NCBI GenBank assembly: GCA_964560875.1
Contig: CAZLMW010000177.1
Span: 1 to 12,778 of the forward strand
DNA length: 12,778 nucleotides
DNA from: CAZLMW01 sp964560875
GTDB taxonomy: Bacteria > Myxococcota_A > UBA9042
Direction of reading: 5' to 3'
The notes below the pieces were generated by a model. That model worked only from the letters and a program-made list of their open reading frames with translations, searched no databases and was not told the DNA's origin. Both the position numbers and the translations under genes were made by a program. Below are positions 1 through 7,330 of the stretch, piece after piece; positions within the stretch are counted from its first letter, which is position 1, and the number at the start of each line of letters is the position of its first letter.

Positions 1-138
1 CGTTAGCGGCGTGCTCGGGCACCATCACCGAAAGCGAGCCGAAGGCTCTCCGCTGGAACACGGTGCGTCGCACCTTCCTCGGTTCCTCACGCACCCCGAC
101 TCAAACGATCCGCACCCTCGCGCCTTTGCACATCCGCT

Positions 139-393
139 GTGCCCCGTGACTATCGCTCGCGGCGTTCCCGCCGGGTCGCTCAACCAGACGTCGCGTTGAC
201 CGAGCGCGTTGGAGCGTTCATACGAGCGGGCGCAACACTGTTGAGCAGCACAGATGATCCGCTGCTCCAGGCGTCCGGCTCGATGCGCTTCAATATCGCT
301 TCGAATGGTGCGCTGTCATTCGATGTGGGAGCGATGTACGTCAAGGGCAGATTCTTGCCGCAGTTCCGCTTGGGCTACGGCTGGACGTTGTAA
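139..393 (+). CDS. Possible C-terminal fragment of an outer-membrane beta-barrel protein
   Basis: The frame opens at a GTG and codes for 84 residues. The first 20 or so are Arg-rich and do not look like real protein. The last 35 (from about SMRFNIASNG to LGYGWTL) alternate polar and hydrophobic residues with Gly and aromatics, as in the closing strands of a transmembrane beta-barrel. The reading frame is open upstream to a stop at position 4-6, without a signal peptide or convincing ribosome-binding site, so the main body of the gene is missing or frameshifted. It converges on the minus-strand gene ending at 533. The assignment rests only on residue pattern; it could be a chance open frame. 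Confidence 0.3.
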   Translation: MPRDYRSRRSRRVAQPDVALTERVGAFIRAGATLLSSTDDPLLQASGSMRFNIASNGALSFDVGAMYVKGRFLPQFRLGYGWTL

Positions 394-532
394 TCGAAGC
401 GCGTGAGCACAGTCACCGATCCCGTCCTGGCGTCCCTCCGAGTCTGACCCATAGATGGATACGGTTCCGGCGAGCGAAACCGGCTCGAATGTCCGCTGCC
501 GATTCAACGACTCTTATCTGCCCGTCTCATCG

Positions 533-1498
533 CTACAGAACGCGCGTGCCGGCCTCGGGGTCGAGTTGCGTGAGCAATTTCTCGATAGCGCCGCGATCGT
601 CCAGGCACGAGGCGGCCCCTTTTGCGTTTTGTCCCGCCGGTCCGGATCGCCGCAGGGACACGTGGCTGGGACCTTGGCGCGGTTTTTCTCCGGGTTGCAG
701 GCGACGGATCGCTGTTACACAGCCGGCAAGCAGGTTATCGGCGCGCGACGTCAAGCGTTCGTACCCATCGTGCCAGTCCTCCTCGACGGTTGAACGCACG
801 CGGCTCTCGAACACCATCACCCAACCGGAGCATGGTGCGAACGGATCGGCCTGGTGCGCGGCGGCGAGCTCGGCCAGGGCGGGGTGTGCCGACGCCGCGA
901 CAGGCCATCGGTCGCGCCCCTCGTCGGTGTGAACGAGGACCGAGCCGTCGGCCGGATCCACCTGAAATTCAACGCGATAGGGAGTCATCCAAACGCCGCC
1001 GGCTACCCGCCGCGTGTAGCATGAGATCACCAACCGGTCGTCGGGCAGCTCGATCGGCGTATCGTCGGGATACGCCATGCAGTCGGCGTACTCGACCGCT
1101 TCGATCGGCAGCTGCAGTCGCATGAGCGGGCGCCGTTGCACGTCTTCTCGATACCGCCTGAGCGCCCCTCGCCACCCAGCGGCGCTGCGTCGCGAGATCC
1201 GATCGGGCGCACGACTCCACCACGACCCGGCGGCCAGTTGACGGGCGATGGGAAGCACGAGCTCCAACGCGCTTGCCGGTTTGCCAAGCAGCCAACGCCC
1301 GATGACCTCGACCGAGACAAGGCGGGCGCGGAGCATCGCGCGCTCGAGGCCGTGCCGCACCGGGCGCGCGTCTGTCGGGCTGTCAGCCAGGTGATCGAGC
1401 GCGTCGGCGCCGCAAAGGCGAATGCGTTCTGCGATGTCGGCTGGCGCGCATCGATCGCTGTGGCGCGCTTCGTCGCTTGTCCAAAGTTCGGTGTCCAT
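533..1498 (-). CDS. Hypothetical protein, 321 residues, family not recognised
   Basis: The start is the ATG at 1498 because a clear GGAGG lies 5 nt upstream; the frame stays open further upstream, but that translation is low-complexity and crosses repeat DNA. The protein has no signal peptide or membrane segment. The N-terminal half (to about residue 125) is helical in character and rich in Arg, Ala and Leu. The middle, around residues 130-200, looks like a mixed beta region with acidic patches (IELPDDRLVISCYTRR, then MTPYRVEFQVDPADGS from residue 171) and a VLVHTDEG segment. The C-terminal part has a Trp/Glu-rich stretch (STVEEDWHDGYERL) and a basic Gly/Pro tail. No catalytic motif is recognisable. 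It is a single gene, convergent with the fragment at its 3' side, with a stem-loop in its leader. Codon use looks like that of a real high-GC gene. Confidence 0.6.
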   Translation of the reverse strand: MDTELWTSDEARHSDRCAPADIAERIRLCGADALDHLADSPTDARPVRHGLERAMLRARLVSVEVIGRWLLGKPASALELVLPIARQLAAGSWWSRAPDRISRRSAAGWRGALRRYREDVQRRPLMRLQLPIEAVEYADCMAYPDDTPIELPDDRLVISCYTRRVAGGVWMTPYRVEFQVDPADGSVLVHTDEGRDRWPVAASAHPALAELAAAHQADPFAPCSGWVMVFESRVRSTVEEDWHDGYERLTSRADNLLAGCVTAIRRLQPGEKPRQGPSHVSLRRSGPAGQNAKGAASCLDDRGAIEKLLTQLDPEAGTRVL

Positions 1499-1527
1499 CG
1501 GGGCCTCCAAGGTCTGCTGCAAACGTC

Positions 1528-1578
1528 GCAGCCTTAGACGACAGACCCTGTCGCGTCTGACACGGAAAAGAAGGCTGC
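1528..1578 (-). promoter_or_regulatory. Nested stem-loop in the leader of the minus-strand gene
   Basis: A perfect 8-bp inverted repeat, GCAGCCTT (1528-1535) and AAGGCTGC (1571-1578), encloses a second hairpin with GACAG (1540-1544) pairing with CTGTC (1548-1552) around a 3-nt loop. It lies 30 nt upstream of the ATG at 1498 and would be transcribed in that gene's 5' leader if the promoter is further upstream. It could be a regulatory leader structure, an operator, or another intergenic palindrome. There is no U-run to support a terminator. Confidence 0.3.
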
Positions 1579-1646
1579 GCCCCGGCGTGATTAGCGCCAA
1601 CCTGCTCGCGATGGCCCGCTGCGCGCTCGAGTAAAGAGTCACGGCC

Positions 1647-1834
1647 AGCCGCGGAGCGGCGACATGCAGTAGCCTGGGGTGCAACCCCAGGAAAGCATCG
1701 TTGTTTTGACTGAGCCGCGACGCGGCGGCAGGACGGCAAATCAGTGGTCCTGTCGCCCCTTCAGGGCTCCGCATTCCGTCCGACCACACCTGGGGCTCGC
1801 GCCCCAGGCTACTACCCTGCGCCGCTCCGCGGCT
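1647..1834. repeat. Mosaic palindromic element (REP/MITE-like) with 33-bp terminal inverted repeats
   Basis: Left arm 1647-1679 and right arm 1802-1834 are reverse complements at 28 of 33 positions: the outer 15 and inner 9 bases are perfect and the middle 9 have diverged. Each arm ends in its own perfect 8-bp hairpin: CCTGGGGT/ACCCCAGG (1673-1680 and 1684-1691, loop GCA) and CCTGGGGC/GCCCCAGG (1789-1796 and 1801-1808, loop TCGC). Between them is another hairpin with an 11-base stem carrying one G-T pair (1724-1734 and 1747-1757), then a short GCCC...GGGC palindrome. The unit is non-coding and can fold as one cruciform with branches. Similar CCTGGGGC...GCCCCAGG mosaic repeats are scattered between genes in several large bacterial genomes; that statement is from memory. 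Confidence 0.75.
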
Positions 1835-2276
1835 CAACAACCCCTCAAACGCACGCAAATATATGTTTTGAAATGGGAATGCTGAATTCCGCCTTGCCGG
1901 ACACCTTCGGTTTTGCCGATCACGTTTGGCTGTGCTGTCCGGTTTTCGTCTTTGGGTTCTTTGCACAGCAAGCTGTGCTGCGCGGCCTGGCCAGCTTCGC
2001 GTGGCCGCCTTGCCGGACACCTACGGTTTTACCGACCACGATTGGCTGTCCTTACCACCACGCGGGCCTCGCACTCCGCCGATCTGCAACCTGCATCCTG
2101 ACTCTGTCATCGGCCGCTGTCGCCGCCGTCGCATCCGAAACCGACCGGCGTGGCACGAAGGCGACCTGGTCGGGCGCTGTCACCGACGGCGAGGTCCAGG
2201 TTCTCCGCCAAGCCACCGCCCCCGGGTGGACTCCCGCGCTCGGATCGTTAAGGTGGGGCCGTCATTGGGGGCCGTC
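1835..2276. other. Gene-free stretch with direct repeats and hairpins
   Basis: Open frames crossing this stretch give low-complexity translations rich in Arg, Pro and Cys without family resemblance, so none is called. The first part holds the 45-bp direct repeats listed separately. Positions 2050-2276 show no repeat, RNA gene or convincing promoter; the DUF3303-type gene's own promoter must lie here or upstream but was not identified. Confidence 0.5.
1889..2049. repeat. Pair of 45-bp direct repeats flanking small hairpins
   Basis: Positions 1889-1933 and 2005-2049 are the same 45-bp unit, beginning CCGCCTTGCCGGACACCT and ending TTGGCTGT, matching at 41 of 45 bases. The 71-bp spacer contains a perfect 7-bp hairpin, GCACAGC (1963-1969) and GCTGTGC (1972-1978), and a GCGGCC/GGCCGC pair (1982-1987 and 2003-2008) that overlaps the start of the second unit. 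The first unit also pairs CCGGACA (1897-1903) with TGTCCGG (1936-1942), a pairing the second unit lacks. Only two copies are visible, and the spacing does not suit a CRISPR array. Confidence 0.7.
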
Positions 2277-2546
2277 GTGCGCTACTTGCTCATTGAACGC
2301 TACAAGCCCGGCTGCGAGGCGGCGGTCTACGAGCGGCTCGCCGACAAGGGCCGCAGGATGCCCGCGGGCACGGAATACGTCGCCAGCTGGGTCACGGCCG
2401 ACATCCGCGTCTGCTACCAGGTCGTGAGGTGCGAAAACCGCGCGCAGCTCGACGCGTTCATCGCCTGCTGGCAGGACCTGGTCGACTTCGAGGTGATCGA
2501 GGTCCTGACATCCGAGCAAGCCGCCGAGGCCGTCGCGAAGCTGTAA
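2277..2546 (+). CDS. DUF3303-type small protein
   Basis: This 89-residue protein starts (M/V)RYLLIERYKPG and continues with GRRMPAGTEYVASWV, CYQVV and WQDLVDFEVIEV. Those blocks follow the pattern I know for DUF3303: a small alpha+beta barrel-like domain with an opening LxIERF strand, a conserved P-G-L/T-x-Y-x-x-SWV motif and a DLVDFE motif. The GTG at 2277 is chosen because it places the first conserved strand at the N-terminus and has GGGGG 6 nt upstream; the frame is open further up but through non-coding repeat DNA. It is cytosolic and has no known biochemical function. The next gene starts 51 bp downstream on the same strand, so the two may be co-transcribed. Confidence 0.75.
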   Translation: MRYLLIERYKPGCEAAVYERLADKGRRMPAGTEYVASWVTADIRVCYQVVRCENRAQLDAFIACWQDLVDFEVIEVLTSEQAAEAVAKL

Positions 2547-2597
2547 CGGACCCAATCAGCCACGCCGCTCGCGGCATCGTCCTCGGGAGAAGCCGCC

Positions 2598-5114
2598 ATG
2601 CCCGTCGCGCTTTCCGCGCCATCCCCGTCTCGCCTCGCCGCGATGCTCGATGCCCGCAACCATGCGGCCAAGGGCGCGCTGTCGATGATCGACCACGCCA
2701 ACAACAAACCTGAAAACCGCGGCAAGAAACCGAAGGTCGGCGGCCACCAGGCGTCGTCCATGTCGCTTGTCGACGTGCTCGCGGCGCTCTATTTGCACCT
2801 CAAGCGCCCGCAGGACCGTGTCGCCGTCAAACCGCATGCGGCGCCCATCGTCTACAGCCTCGCGCACCTGCTGGGCATCCTGCCGCGCGCCGACATGGAC
2901 CGGCTCCGCGAATACAAGGGACCTCAGCCCTATCCCACCAAGACCAAGAACCCGCTCTTCGTCGACTACACGACCTCATCCGAAGCGCTCGGTGTCTGCG
3001 CCGCCATCTACGACGCCTATGGCGCGGTCGTTCAAAACCGGGCCGTTGCCGAGCGCGGGGGCCAGGTGGTGGACGCCCTGTACTACGGGTTGTGCGGCGA
3101 CGGAGAGCTCACCGAGGGGCAGATCGACGAGTCGCTCTACGACGCCGGCCGCTGGGGGCTCGACAACCTGGTCTGGGTGGTCGATCTCAACCGCCAGTCG
3201 CTCGATCGGGTGATGGACGACTGGGCCGGCGGCGCCTTTGGCGGACGGCTGGACGGCTGGGTCGAGGCGAAGTTCCGCGGCCAGGGCTGGCACACCGTGC
3301 AGCTCCGATGGGGTAGCCGGGCCGAGGCGCTGTTTGGCAACGACGGCGGCGACGTGCTCCGAACCTGCCTCGACCGCGCGGACGACGCGACGCTGCATCC
3401 TTTCCCCAGGCTTGCGGGCTCGACACTCCGCGCGCTGCTGCTGGGTGAAGAGGCGACCGAAGATTCCCGGTTCGCAGATTCCCGATTCGCGGGCCTGCTC
3501 GCGCGAACAAAGCGACGCTGGGTCCGTTCAGCCGACGAGCTTGCGGCCATCTCCAAGGCGATCGGTTCGGTCGACGACGCGGCGCTTTGTGATGCCCTCG
3601 GACATCTCGGCGGTCACGATCTCGGCGGGATTTGCTCGGCGCTCGTCGACGCAGCGGCCCATCCCGGCCAGCCGGTGGTTGTCATCGCGCACACCATCAA
3701 GGGCTACCAGACCAGCGCCGCCGCCCACCCCGAAAACCACGGCATGCTGCTGCCCTCCGATGAGGTCGCGGGTTGGGGCGCAGACCTCGGGGTCGTCTCC
3801 GGACAACCGTACCCAGCGCCCGCGACCGACTCCGACGCGTCCAGGCTCCTGGCCGAGCGCGCCGCGGCGCTCTTTCACGACCCCGATCACAGCTACGCAC
3901 CCGGCCCGATCGATGCGGCCGCGACTCTCGCCGACCTGCGCCTCGGCAGACGCCGCACCACGAGCACGGGCGAGGCGTTTCAGAGCCTCAACATGGCCGT
4001 CCTGCGCACCGATCTCGCGCCTTGGCTGCATGTCGGTGCGCCCGACGTCGGCCAGACCACGCACCTGGGACCGGTCATCAAGGCGACCGGCGTCTTCGCG
4101 CCCCGCGACCTGCCCGACACCTTCGATTTCATGCGCGAGGGTCGCGAGCTGGCGTTCAACTGGCGGCCCAGCCCGACCGGACAGTTCCACGCGCTCGGGA
4201 TCGCCGAAGGCAACGCGATGCTGTGGGCCTATGCGTTCGGGCGTCGTAAGAAGCGCGTCGAGGGCAAACAGCCGGTGCTGCCGATCGTCACCGTGTACGA
4301 CAAATTCTTCGAGCGCGGCTTCAACCAGCTCGACTATGCGGTCTATTCGGACGCGCGATTCCTGGCCGTTGGTGTCCCCAGCGGAACCGGCCTGTCGCGG
4401 GAAACCGGCACCCACCAAAGCGTGCAGACCCCGCGCATGGTCATGGATTTGCCCGGCATCATCGCCTACGAGCCGGCCTTCGCTGCCGACGTCAAAGCGA
4501 TCTACGCGTGGGCGCTCAGCCAGTTCTGGACCGACGATGGCGAGGCCGTCTACCTCCGCCTCTCGACGCAACCGTTGCCGCAGCCGGAATCGCTGCCCGA
4601 TGACCACGACGCGCAATGCATCAGCGGCGCCTATTGGCTGACCGGGCCCGATCGTCATGTCGCCGCCGCCGGCCAGCCCGAGACCGTGCTTGTCGCCAGC
4701 GGACGCATGGTGCAGCGAGCTCGCGACGCCGCGGTGGAGCTCGCCGCTGATGGCATCGGCGTGCGGATCCTCAACGTCACGAGCTACGAGCGGTTATGGC
4801 GCGGTTGGGACACGTGGAACAGCGATCCCACGGCATGGGCCGACGACTCCCGCACCTACCGGCTGCACGAGCTGTTCGAGGACGTCGTTGTCAACGCGCC
4901 CATGGTCCTTGTCGGCGACCATCACCCCAGCGTCTGCGAGTGGCTCCCCGGCGCGCTGCAACGACTGGGCGGTTACCGCATCCTGGCCCCGCGTCGAAAC
5001 AGCGAAGCGGGCCACCTCGACGCCATCGATCGCCTCCACGGCTGCCACACCGACGACATCGTCGCGGCAATCAAGGCCGAAATTGCCTGGCGCCTTGCGG
5101 TCGGCGCGCAGTGA
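2598..5114 (+). CDS. Thiamine-diphosphate enzyme, homodimeric pyruvate dehydrogenase E1 (AceE)/transketolase type
   Basis: The 838 residues cover a full transketolase-fold enzyme: a ThDP-binding domain, a pyrimidine-binding domain and a C-terminal domain. Visible landmarks are GGH at His50 and KPH at His80 (equivalent to two active-site His of AceE), and the ThDP motif starting GDGE at 167-170 with Asn198 exactly 28 residues after GDG, the same spacing as in Escherichia coli AceE. Further on are LDNLVWVVDLN, HTIKGY from His365, the activating Glu537 in GIAEGNAM, and ETGTHQS (Glu602, His606). From memory, AceE is about 887 residues; here about 56 residues before the first His are missing, which is where AceE binds the E2 subunit. 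No E2 or E3 gene is nearby, so a role in a classical complex is doubtful. The substrate (pyruvate, another 2-oxoacid or a ketose) cannot be settled. GGGAGA lies 7 nt before the ATG. Confidence 0.75.
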   Translation: MPVALSAPSPSRLAAMLDARNHAAKGALSMIDHANNKPENRGKKPKVGGHQASSMSLVDVLAALYLHLKRPQDRVAVKPHAAPIVYSLAHLLGILPRADMDRLREYKGPQPYPTKTKNPLFVDYTTSSEALGVCAAIYDAYGAVVQNRAVAERGGQVVDALYYGLCGDGELTEGQIDESLYDAGRWGLDNLVWVVDLNRQSLDRVMDDWAGGAFGGRLDGWVEAKFRGQGWHTVQLRWGSRAEALFGNDGGDVLRTCLDRADDATLHPFPRLAGSTLRALLLGEEATEDSRFADSRFAGLLARTKRRWVRSADELAAISKAIGSVDDAALCDALGHLGGHDLGGICSALVDAAAHPGQPVVVIAHTIKGYQTSAAAHPENHGMLLPSDEVAGWGADLGVVSGQPYPAPATDSDASRLLAERAAALFHDPDHSYAPGPIDAAATLADLRLGRRRTTSTGEAFQSLNMAVLRTDLAPWLHVGAPDVGQTTHLGPVIKATGVFAPRDLPDTFDFMREGRELAFNWRPSPTGQFHALGIAEGNAMLWAYAFGRRKKRVEGKQPVLPIVTVYDKFFERGFNQLDYAVYSDARFLAVGVPSGTGLSRETGTHQSVQTPRMVMDLPGIIAYEPAFAADVKAIYAWALSQFWTDDGEAVYLRLSTQPLPQPESLPDDHDAQCISGAYWLTGPDRHVAAAGQPETVLVASGRMVQRARDAAVELAADGIGVRILNVTSYERLWRGWDTWNSDPTAWADDSRTYRLHELFEDVVVNAPMVLVGDHHPSVCEWLPGALQRLGGYRILAPRRNSEAGHLDAIDRLHGCHTDDIVAAIKAEIAWRLAVGAQ

Positions 5115-5170
5115 GTTCATTGCTTAATCGACGCATCTTCGACCCGCTGGGTGCCAACATTATCGTCAAC

Positions 5171-5212
5171 AGCGCGCCATTCGACCGTTGACCTGCGTCC
5201 AGATGGCGCGCT
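5171..5212. promoter_or_regulatory. Perfect 10-bp inverted repeat, candidate operator
   Basis: AGCGCGCCAT (5171-5180) and ATGGCGCGCT (5203-5212) are perfect reverse complements separated by 22 nt. The right half ends at the putative -10 box and the loop contains the putative -35 box of the promoter described next, a geometry suited to a repressor or dimeric regulator. It could instead be a weak transcription terminator for the ThDP enzyme gene ending at 5114, but no U-run follows. Confidence 0.4.
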
Positions 5213-5217
5213 AAATT
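5188..5217 (+). promoter_or_regulatory. Putative sigma-70-type promoter of the exported-protein gene block
   Basis: TTGACC (5188-5193, five of six to the -35 consensus) is followed after 18 nt by TAAATT (5212-5217, four of six to the -10 consensus). Transcription would begin near 5224, leaving about 22 nt of leader before the ATG at 5246. This is the only AT-richer spot in the gap between 5114 and 5246. Consensus matching by eye in a high-GC genome is weak evidence. Confidence 0.35.
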
Positions 5218-5245
5218 GGCGGCGCTCCTTCCCTTTGAGGTTGAC

Positions 5246-7279
5246 ATGACCTGGACCCGATTCCGCGGGCGGCGGACGGCGTCGATGTTTGCGATTGTCG
5301 CGCTCTGGGGGGCGGTGGTGTGCACCGCTGCGTGCGGTGATTCCGACACCGGCGAAGGCACCACGTCCACCAACACCGCGACCGACACCGGCGGCAACGT
5401 CACCGCCGACATCGCCGATAACGACGCGGGCTCCACCGCGACGACTGACACCGGCTCCACGACGACCGACACCGGCTCCACCACGACGACCGACACCGGC
5501 TCTTCGACGGACGGCGGCGCGACCGATCCCGACACCGGCGCAGACGCCGGCCCCGTGGACGCGGGTGCCAACTGTCCCGGCGGCGCGTTCTGCGACTGCT
5601 CGACCAACGACGACTGCGACAACGGCATCTGCATCGACACCGCCGACGGCAAGAAGTGCGCCAAGAAGTGCGTCGACAACTGCCCCAAGGGCTTTACGTG
5701 CAACAAGTACGGGCAGGGCGACTCGGTCTTCGTCTGCACGCCCGACCACCTGGCGATCTGCGCGCCCTGCAACGTGGACAAGGACTGCAAGTACCAGGGC
5801 CCGACCGCGCTTTGCCTCGATTACGGCGCGGCCGGCAAGTTCTGCGGCGCCGCGTGCAAAGCCGACGCCGACTGCCCGGGCGGTTACGGCTGTGTCGACG
5901 TGACCGATTCCGCCGGCAGCCTCGTCAAGCAGTGCAAGCTCAAGGACGCCAAGGCCGAGTGCAAGTGCAGCAAGTGGGCCATCGCGGCTGCGGCGAAGAC
6001 GACGTGTTCGGTGACCAACGACGAGGGCACCTGCAAGGGCGAACGTGGCTGCGGCGCGACCGGGCTCGGCAAATGCAACGCCACCACACCCGAGCAGGAA
6101 AAGTGCGACAACCTCGACAACGACTGCGATGGCACGACCGACAACCTCGACAAGGCCACCAAGTGCGGCCAGAAGGCGTGGCTCGATGTCGGCAGCAAGA
6201 CCGCGTGCAAGGAAGACGCCGACTGCAAGGTCAAGGGCGAAACCTGCGCGGACAACAAGACCTGCCGCAAGCTCATCGGTGAGTGCCCGGGCATCGCTGA
6301 GTGCGCGCCCGGCGGGCAGATGATCTGCAAGAACGCCAAGACGCCCAAGCTCGAAGCCTGCAACGGCGACGACGACGATTGCGACGGCGTCGCGGACGAA
6401 GACTACCCGTGGGAAAACCCCGACACGGGCGCCAAGGTGCCGATCGGCGGCAATTGCGGGCTCGGCGTGTGCAAGGGCGGCACGGTCAAGTGCGACACGT
6501 TCAGCAAGTCGGTCTGCGACACCGAGAAGTCGGCCAAGCTCGACAAGGAAGCCTGCAACGACAAGGACGACGACTGCGACGGCAAGGTCGACGAAGACGC
6601 CTGCGAAGACGGCAACGCGTGCACGACCGACACCTGCGACGGCAGCAACTCCAAGTGCAGCAACAAGCCGGCCAAGGACTGCGACGACAAGAACCAGTGC
6701 ACGACCGACTCCTGCGACACCAAGACCGGTTCATGCGTGCACAAGCCGTATGTCGGTAGCTGCGACGACGGCAACGCGTGCAGCGAGGGCGACACGTGCA
6801 AGCAGGTCGGCACTGAGTCCGTTTGCGCGCCGGGCGCCACCACCAAGACCTGCGACGACAGCAACGTCTGCACTGACGACAGCTGCGACGCCAAGGGGGG
6901 CTGCGTCAACCTGCCCAACGCGGTCACGGTTGTCTGCTACACCGCCAAAGACAAGAACACGGCGGGCGTCGGCGAGTGCAGCAAGGGCGTGCAGAAGTGC
7001 GCGGGCGGCAAGCTGCCGGCGACCTGTGGTGGCGAAGTGCTGCCCTCGCTGACCGAGGCCTGCGACGGCAAAGACGACGACTGCAACGGCAAAACCGATG
7101 AGGGCTGCAAGTCAGCCAACGTCGACCTCACGTTCGCGGCGGCTTACGCCGGCGTCGAGGCCGGCGGCAAGAAAGCGTTCATCGAATTGTCCGGTTCCAG
7201 CCCAAGCGGGCGCGGCGCCGGCAGCAAGAAGACGGTGCACCTTGGCTTTATCGCCTGGGTGCAATCCCTGCTCAAATAG
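5246..7279 (+). CDS. Cys-rich lipoprotein with MopE-like metal-binding motifs
   Basis: The start at ATG 5246 has GAGG 5 nt upstream and gives a basic N-terminus (RFRGRR), a hydrophobic core and a lipobox-like TAAC with Cys30, so a lipid-anchored envelope or surface protein is likely. Residues 31-109 are a Thr/Asp/Gly/Ser linker with TDTGSTTT repeats. From Cys110 the protein is strongly Cys-rich. Four motifs of the form C(D/N)xxDxDC(D/N)GxxD(E/N) begin at Cys287, Cys372, Cys437 and Cys606; these match the putative metal-binding motif named after MopE, with Asp side chains suited to Ca or Cu binding. Four CDDxNxCTxDxC-type units begin at Cys453, 479, 506 and 536. The tail from about residue 617 loses Cys and ends LGFIAWVQSLLK. 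The total is 677 residues. The fibre gene starts 51 bp downstream. Metal identity and partner are unknown. Confidence 0.75.
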   Translation: MTWTRFRGRRTASMFAIVALWGAVVCTAACGDSDTGEGTTSTNTATDTGGNVTADIADNDAGSTATTDTGSTTTDTGSTTTTDTGSSTDGGATDPDTGADAGPVDAGANCPGGAFCDCSTNDDCDNGICIDTADGKKCAKKCVDNCPKGFTCNKYGQGDSVFVCTPDHLAICAPCNVDKDCKYQGPTALCLDYGAAGKFCGAACKADADCPGGYGCVDVTDSAGSLVKQCKLKDAKAECKCSKWAIAAAAKTTCSVTNDEGTCKGERGCGATGLGKCNATTPEQEKCDNLDNDCDGTTDNLDKATKCGQKAWLDVGSKTACKEDADCKVKGETCADNKTCRKLIGECPGIAECAPGGQMICKNAKTPKLEACNGDDDDCDGVADEDYPWENPDTGAKVPIGGNCGLGVCKGGTVKCDTFSKSVCDTEKSAKLDKEACNDKDDDCDGKVDEDACEDGNACTTDTCDGSNSKCSNKPAKDCDDKNQCTTDSCDTKTGSCVHKPYVGSCDDGNACSEGDTCKQVGTESVCAPGATTKTCDDSNVCTDDSCDAKGGCVNLPNAVTVVCYTAKDKNTAGVGECSKGVQKCAGGKLPATCGGEVLPSLTEACDGKDDDCNGKTDEGCKSANVDLTFAAAYAGVEAGGKKAFIELSGSSPSGRGAGSKKTVHLGFIAWVQSLLK

Positions 7280-7330
7280 CGAGCAGCTCTGAACCGGCAC
7301 CGAGCGGCCGGGGCAACGAGGGAGCGAGAC

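Noticed and set aside
1499..2020. N-terminal extension of the minus-strand gene
   Set aside because: The extension translates palindromic repeat DNA; the ATG at 1498 has a strong GGAGG at ideal spacing.
1647..2049. CRISPR array
   Set aside because: Only two direct repeats with a single spacer, plus palindromes of different sequence; no regular repeat-spacer pattern and no cas gene.
1926..2276. N-terminal extension of the DUF3303-type protein
   Set aside because: The in-frame extension runs through direct repeats and gives Cys/Arg/Pro-rich sequence; the family begins at about the GTG at 2277.
3238..4641. Long plus-strand open frame inside the ThDP enzyme gene
   Set aside because: The translation is Arg/Ser/Pro-rich low complexity, while the overlapping frame shows conserved ThDP-enzyme motifs throughout.
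3528..4658. Minus-strand open frame opposite the ThDP enzyme gene
   Set aside because: Val/Gly/Arg-rich shadow with no motif or ribosome-binding site.
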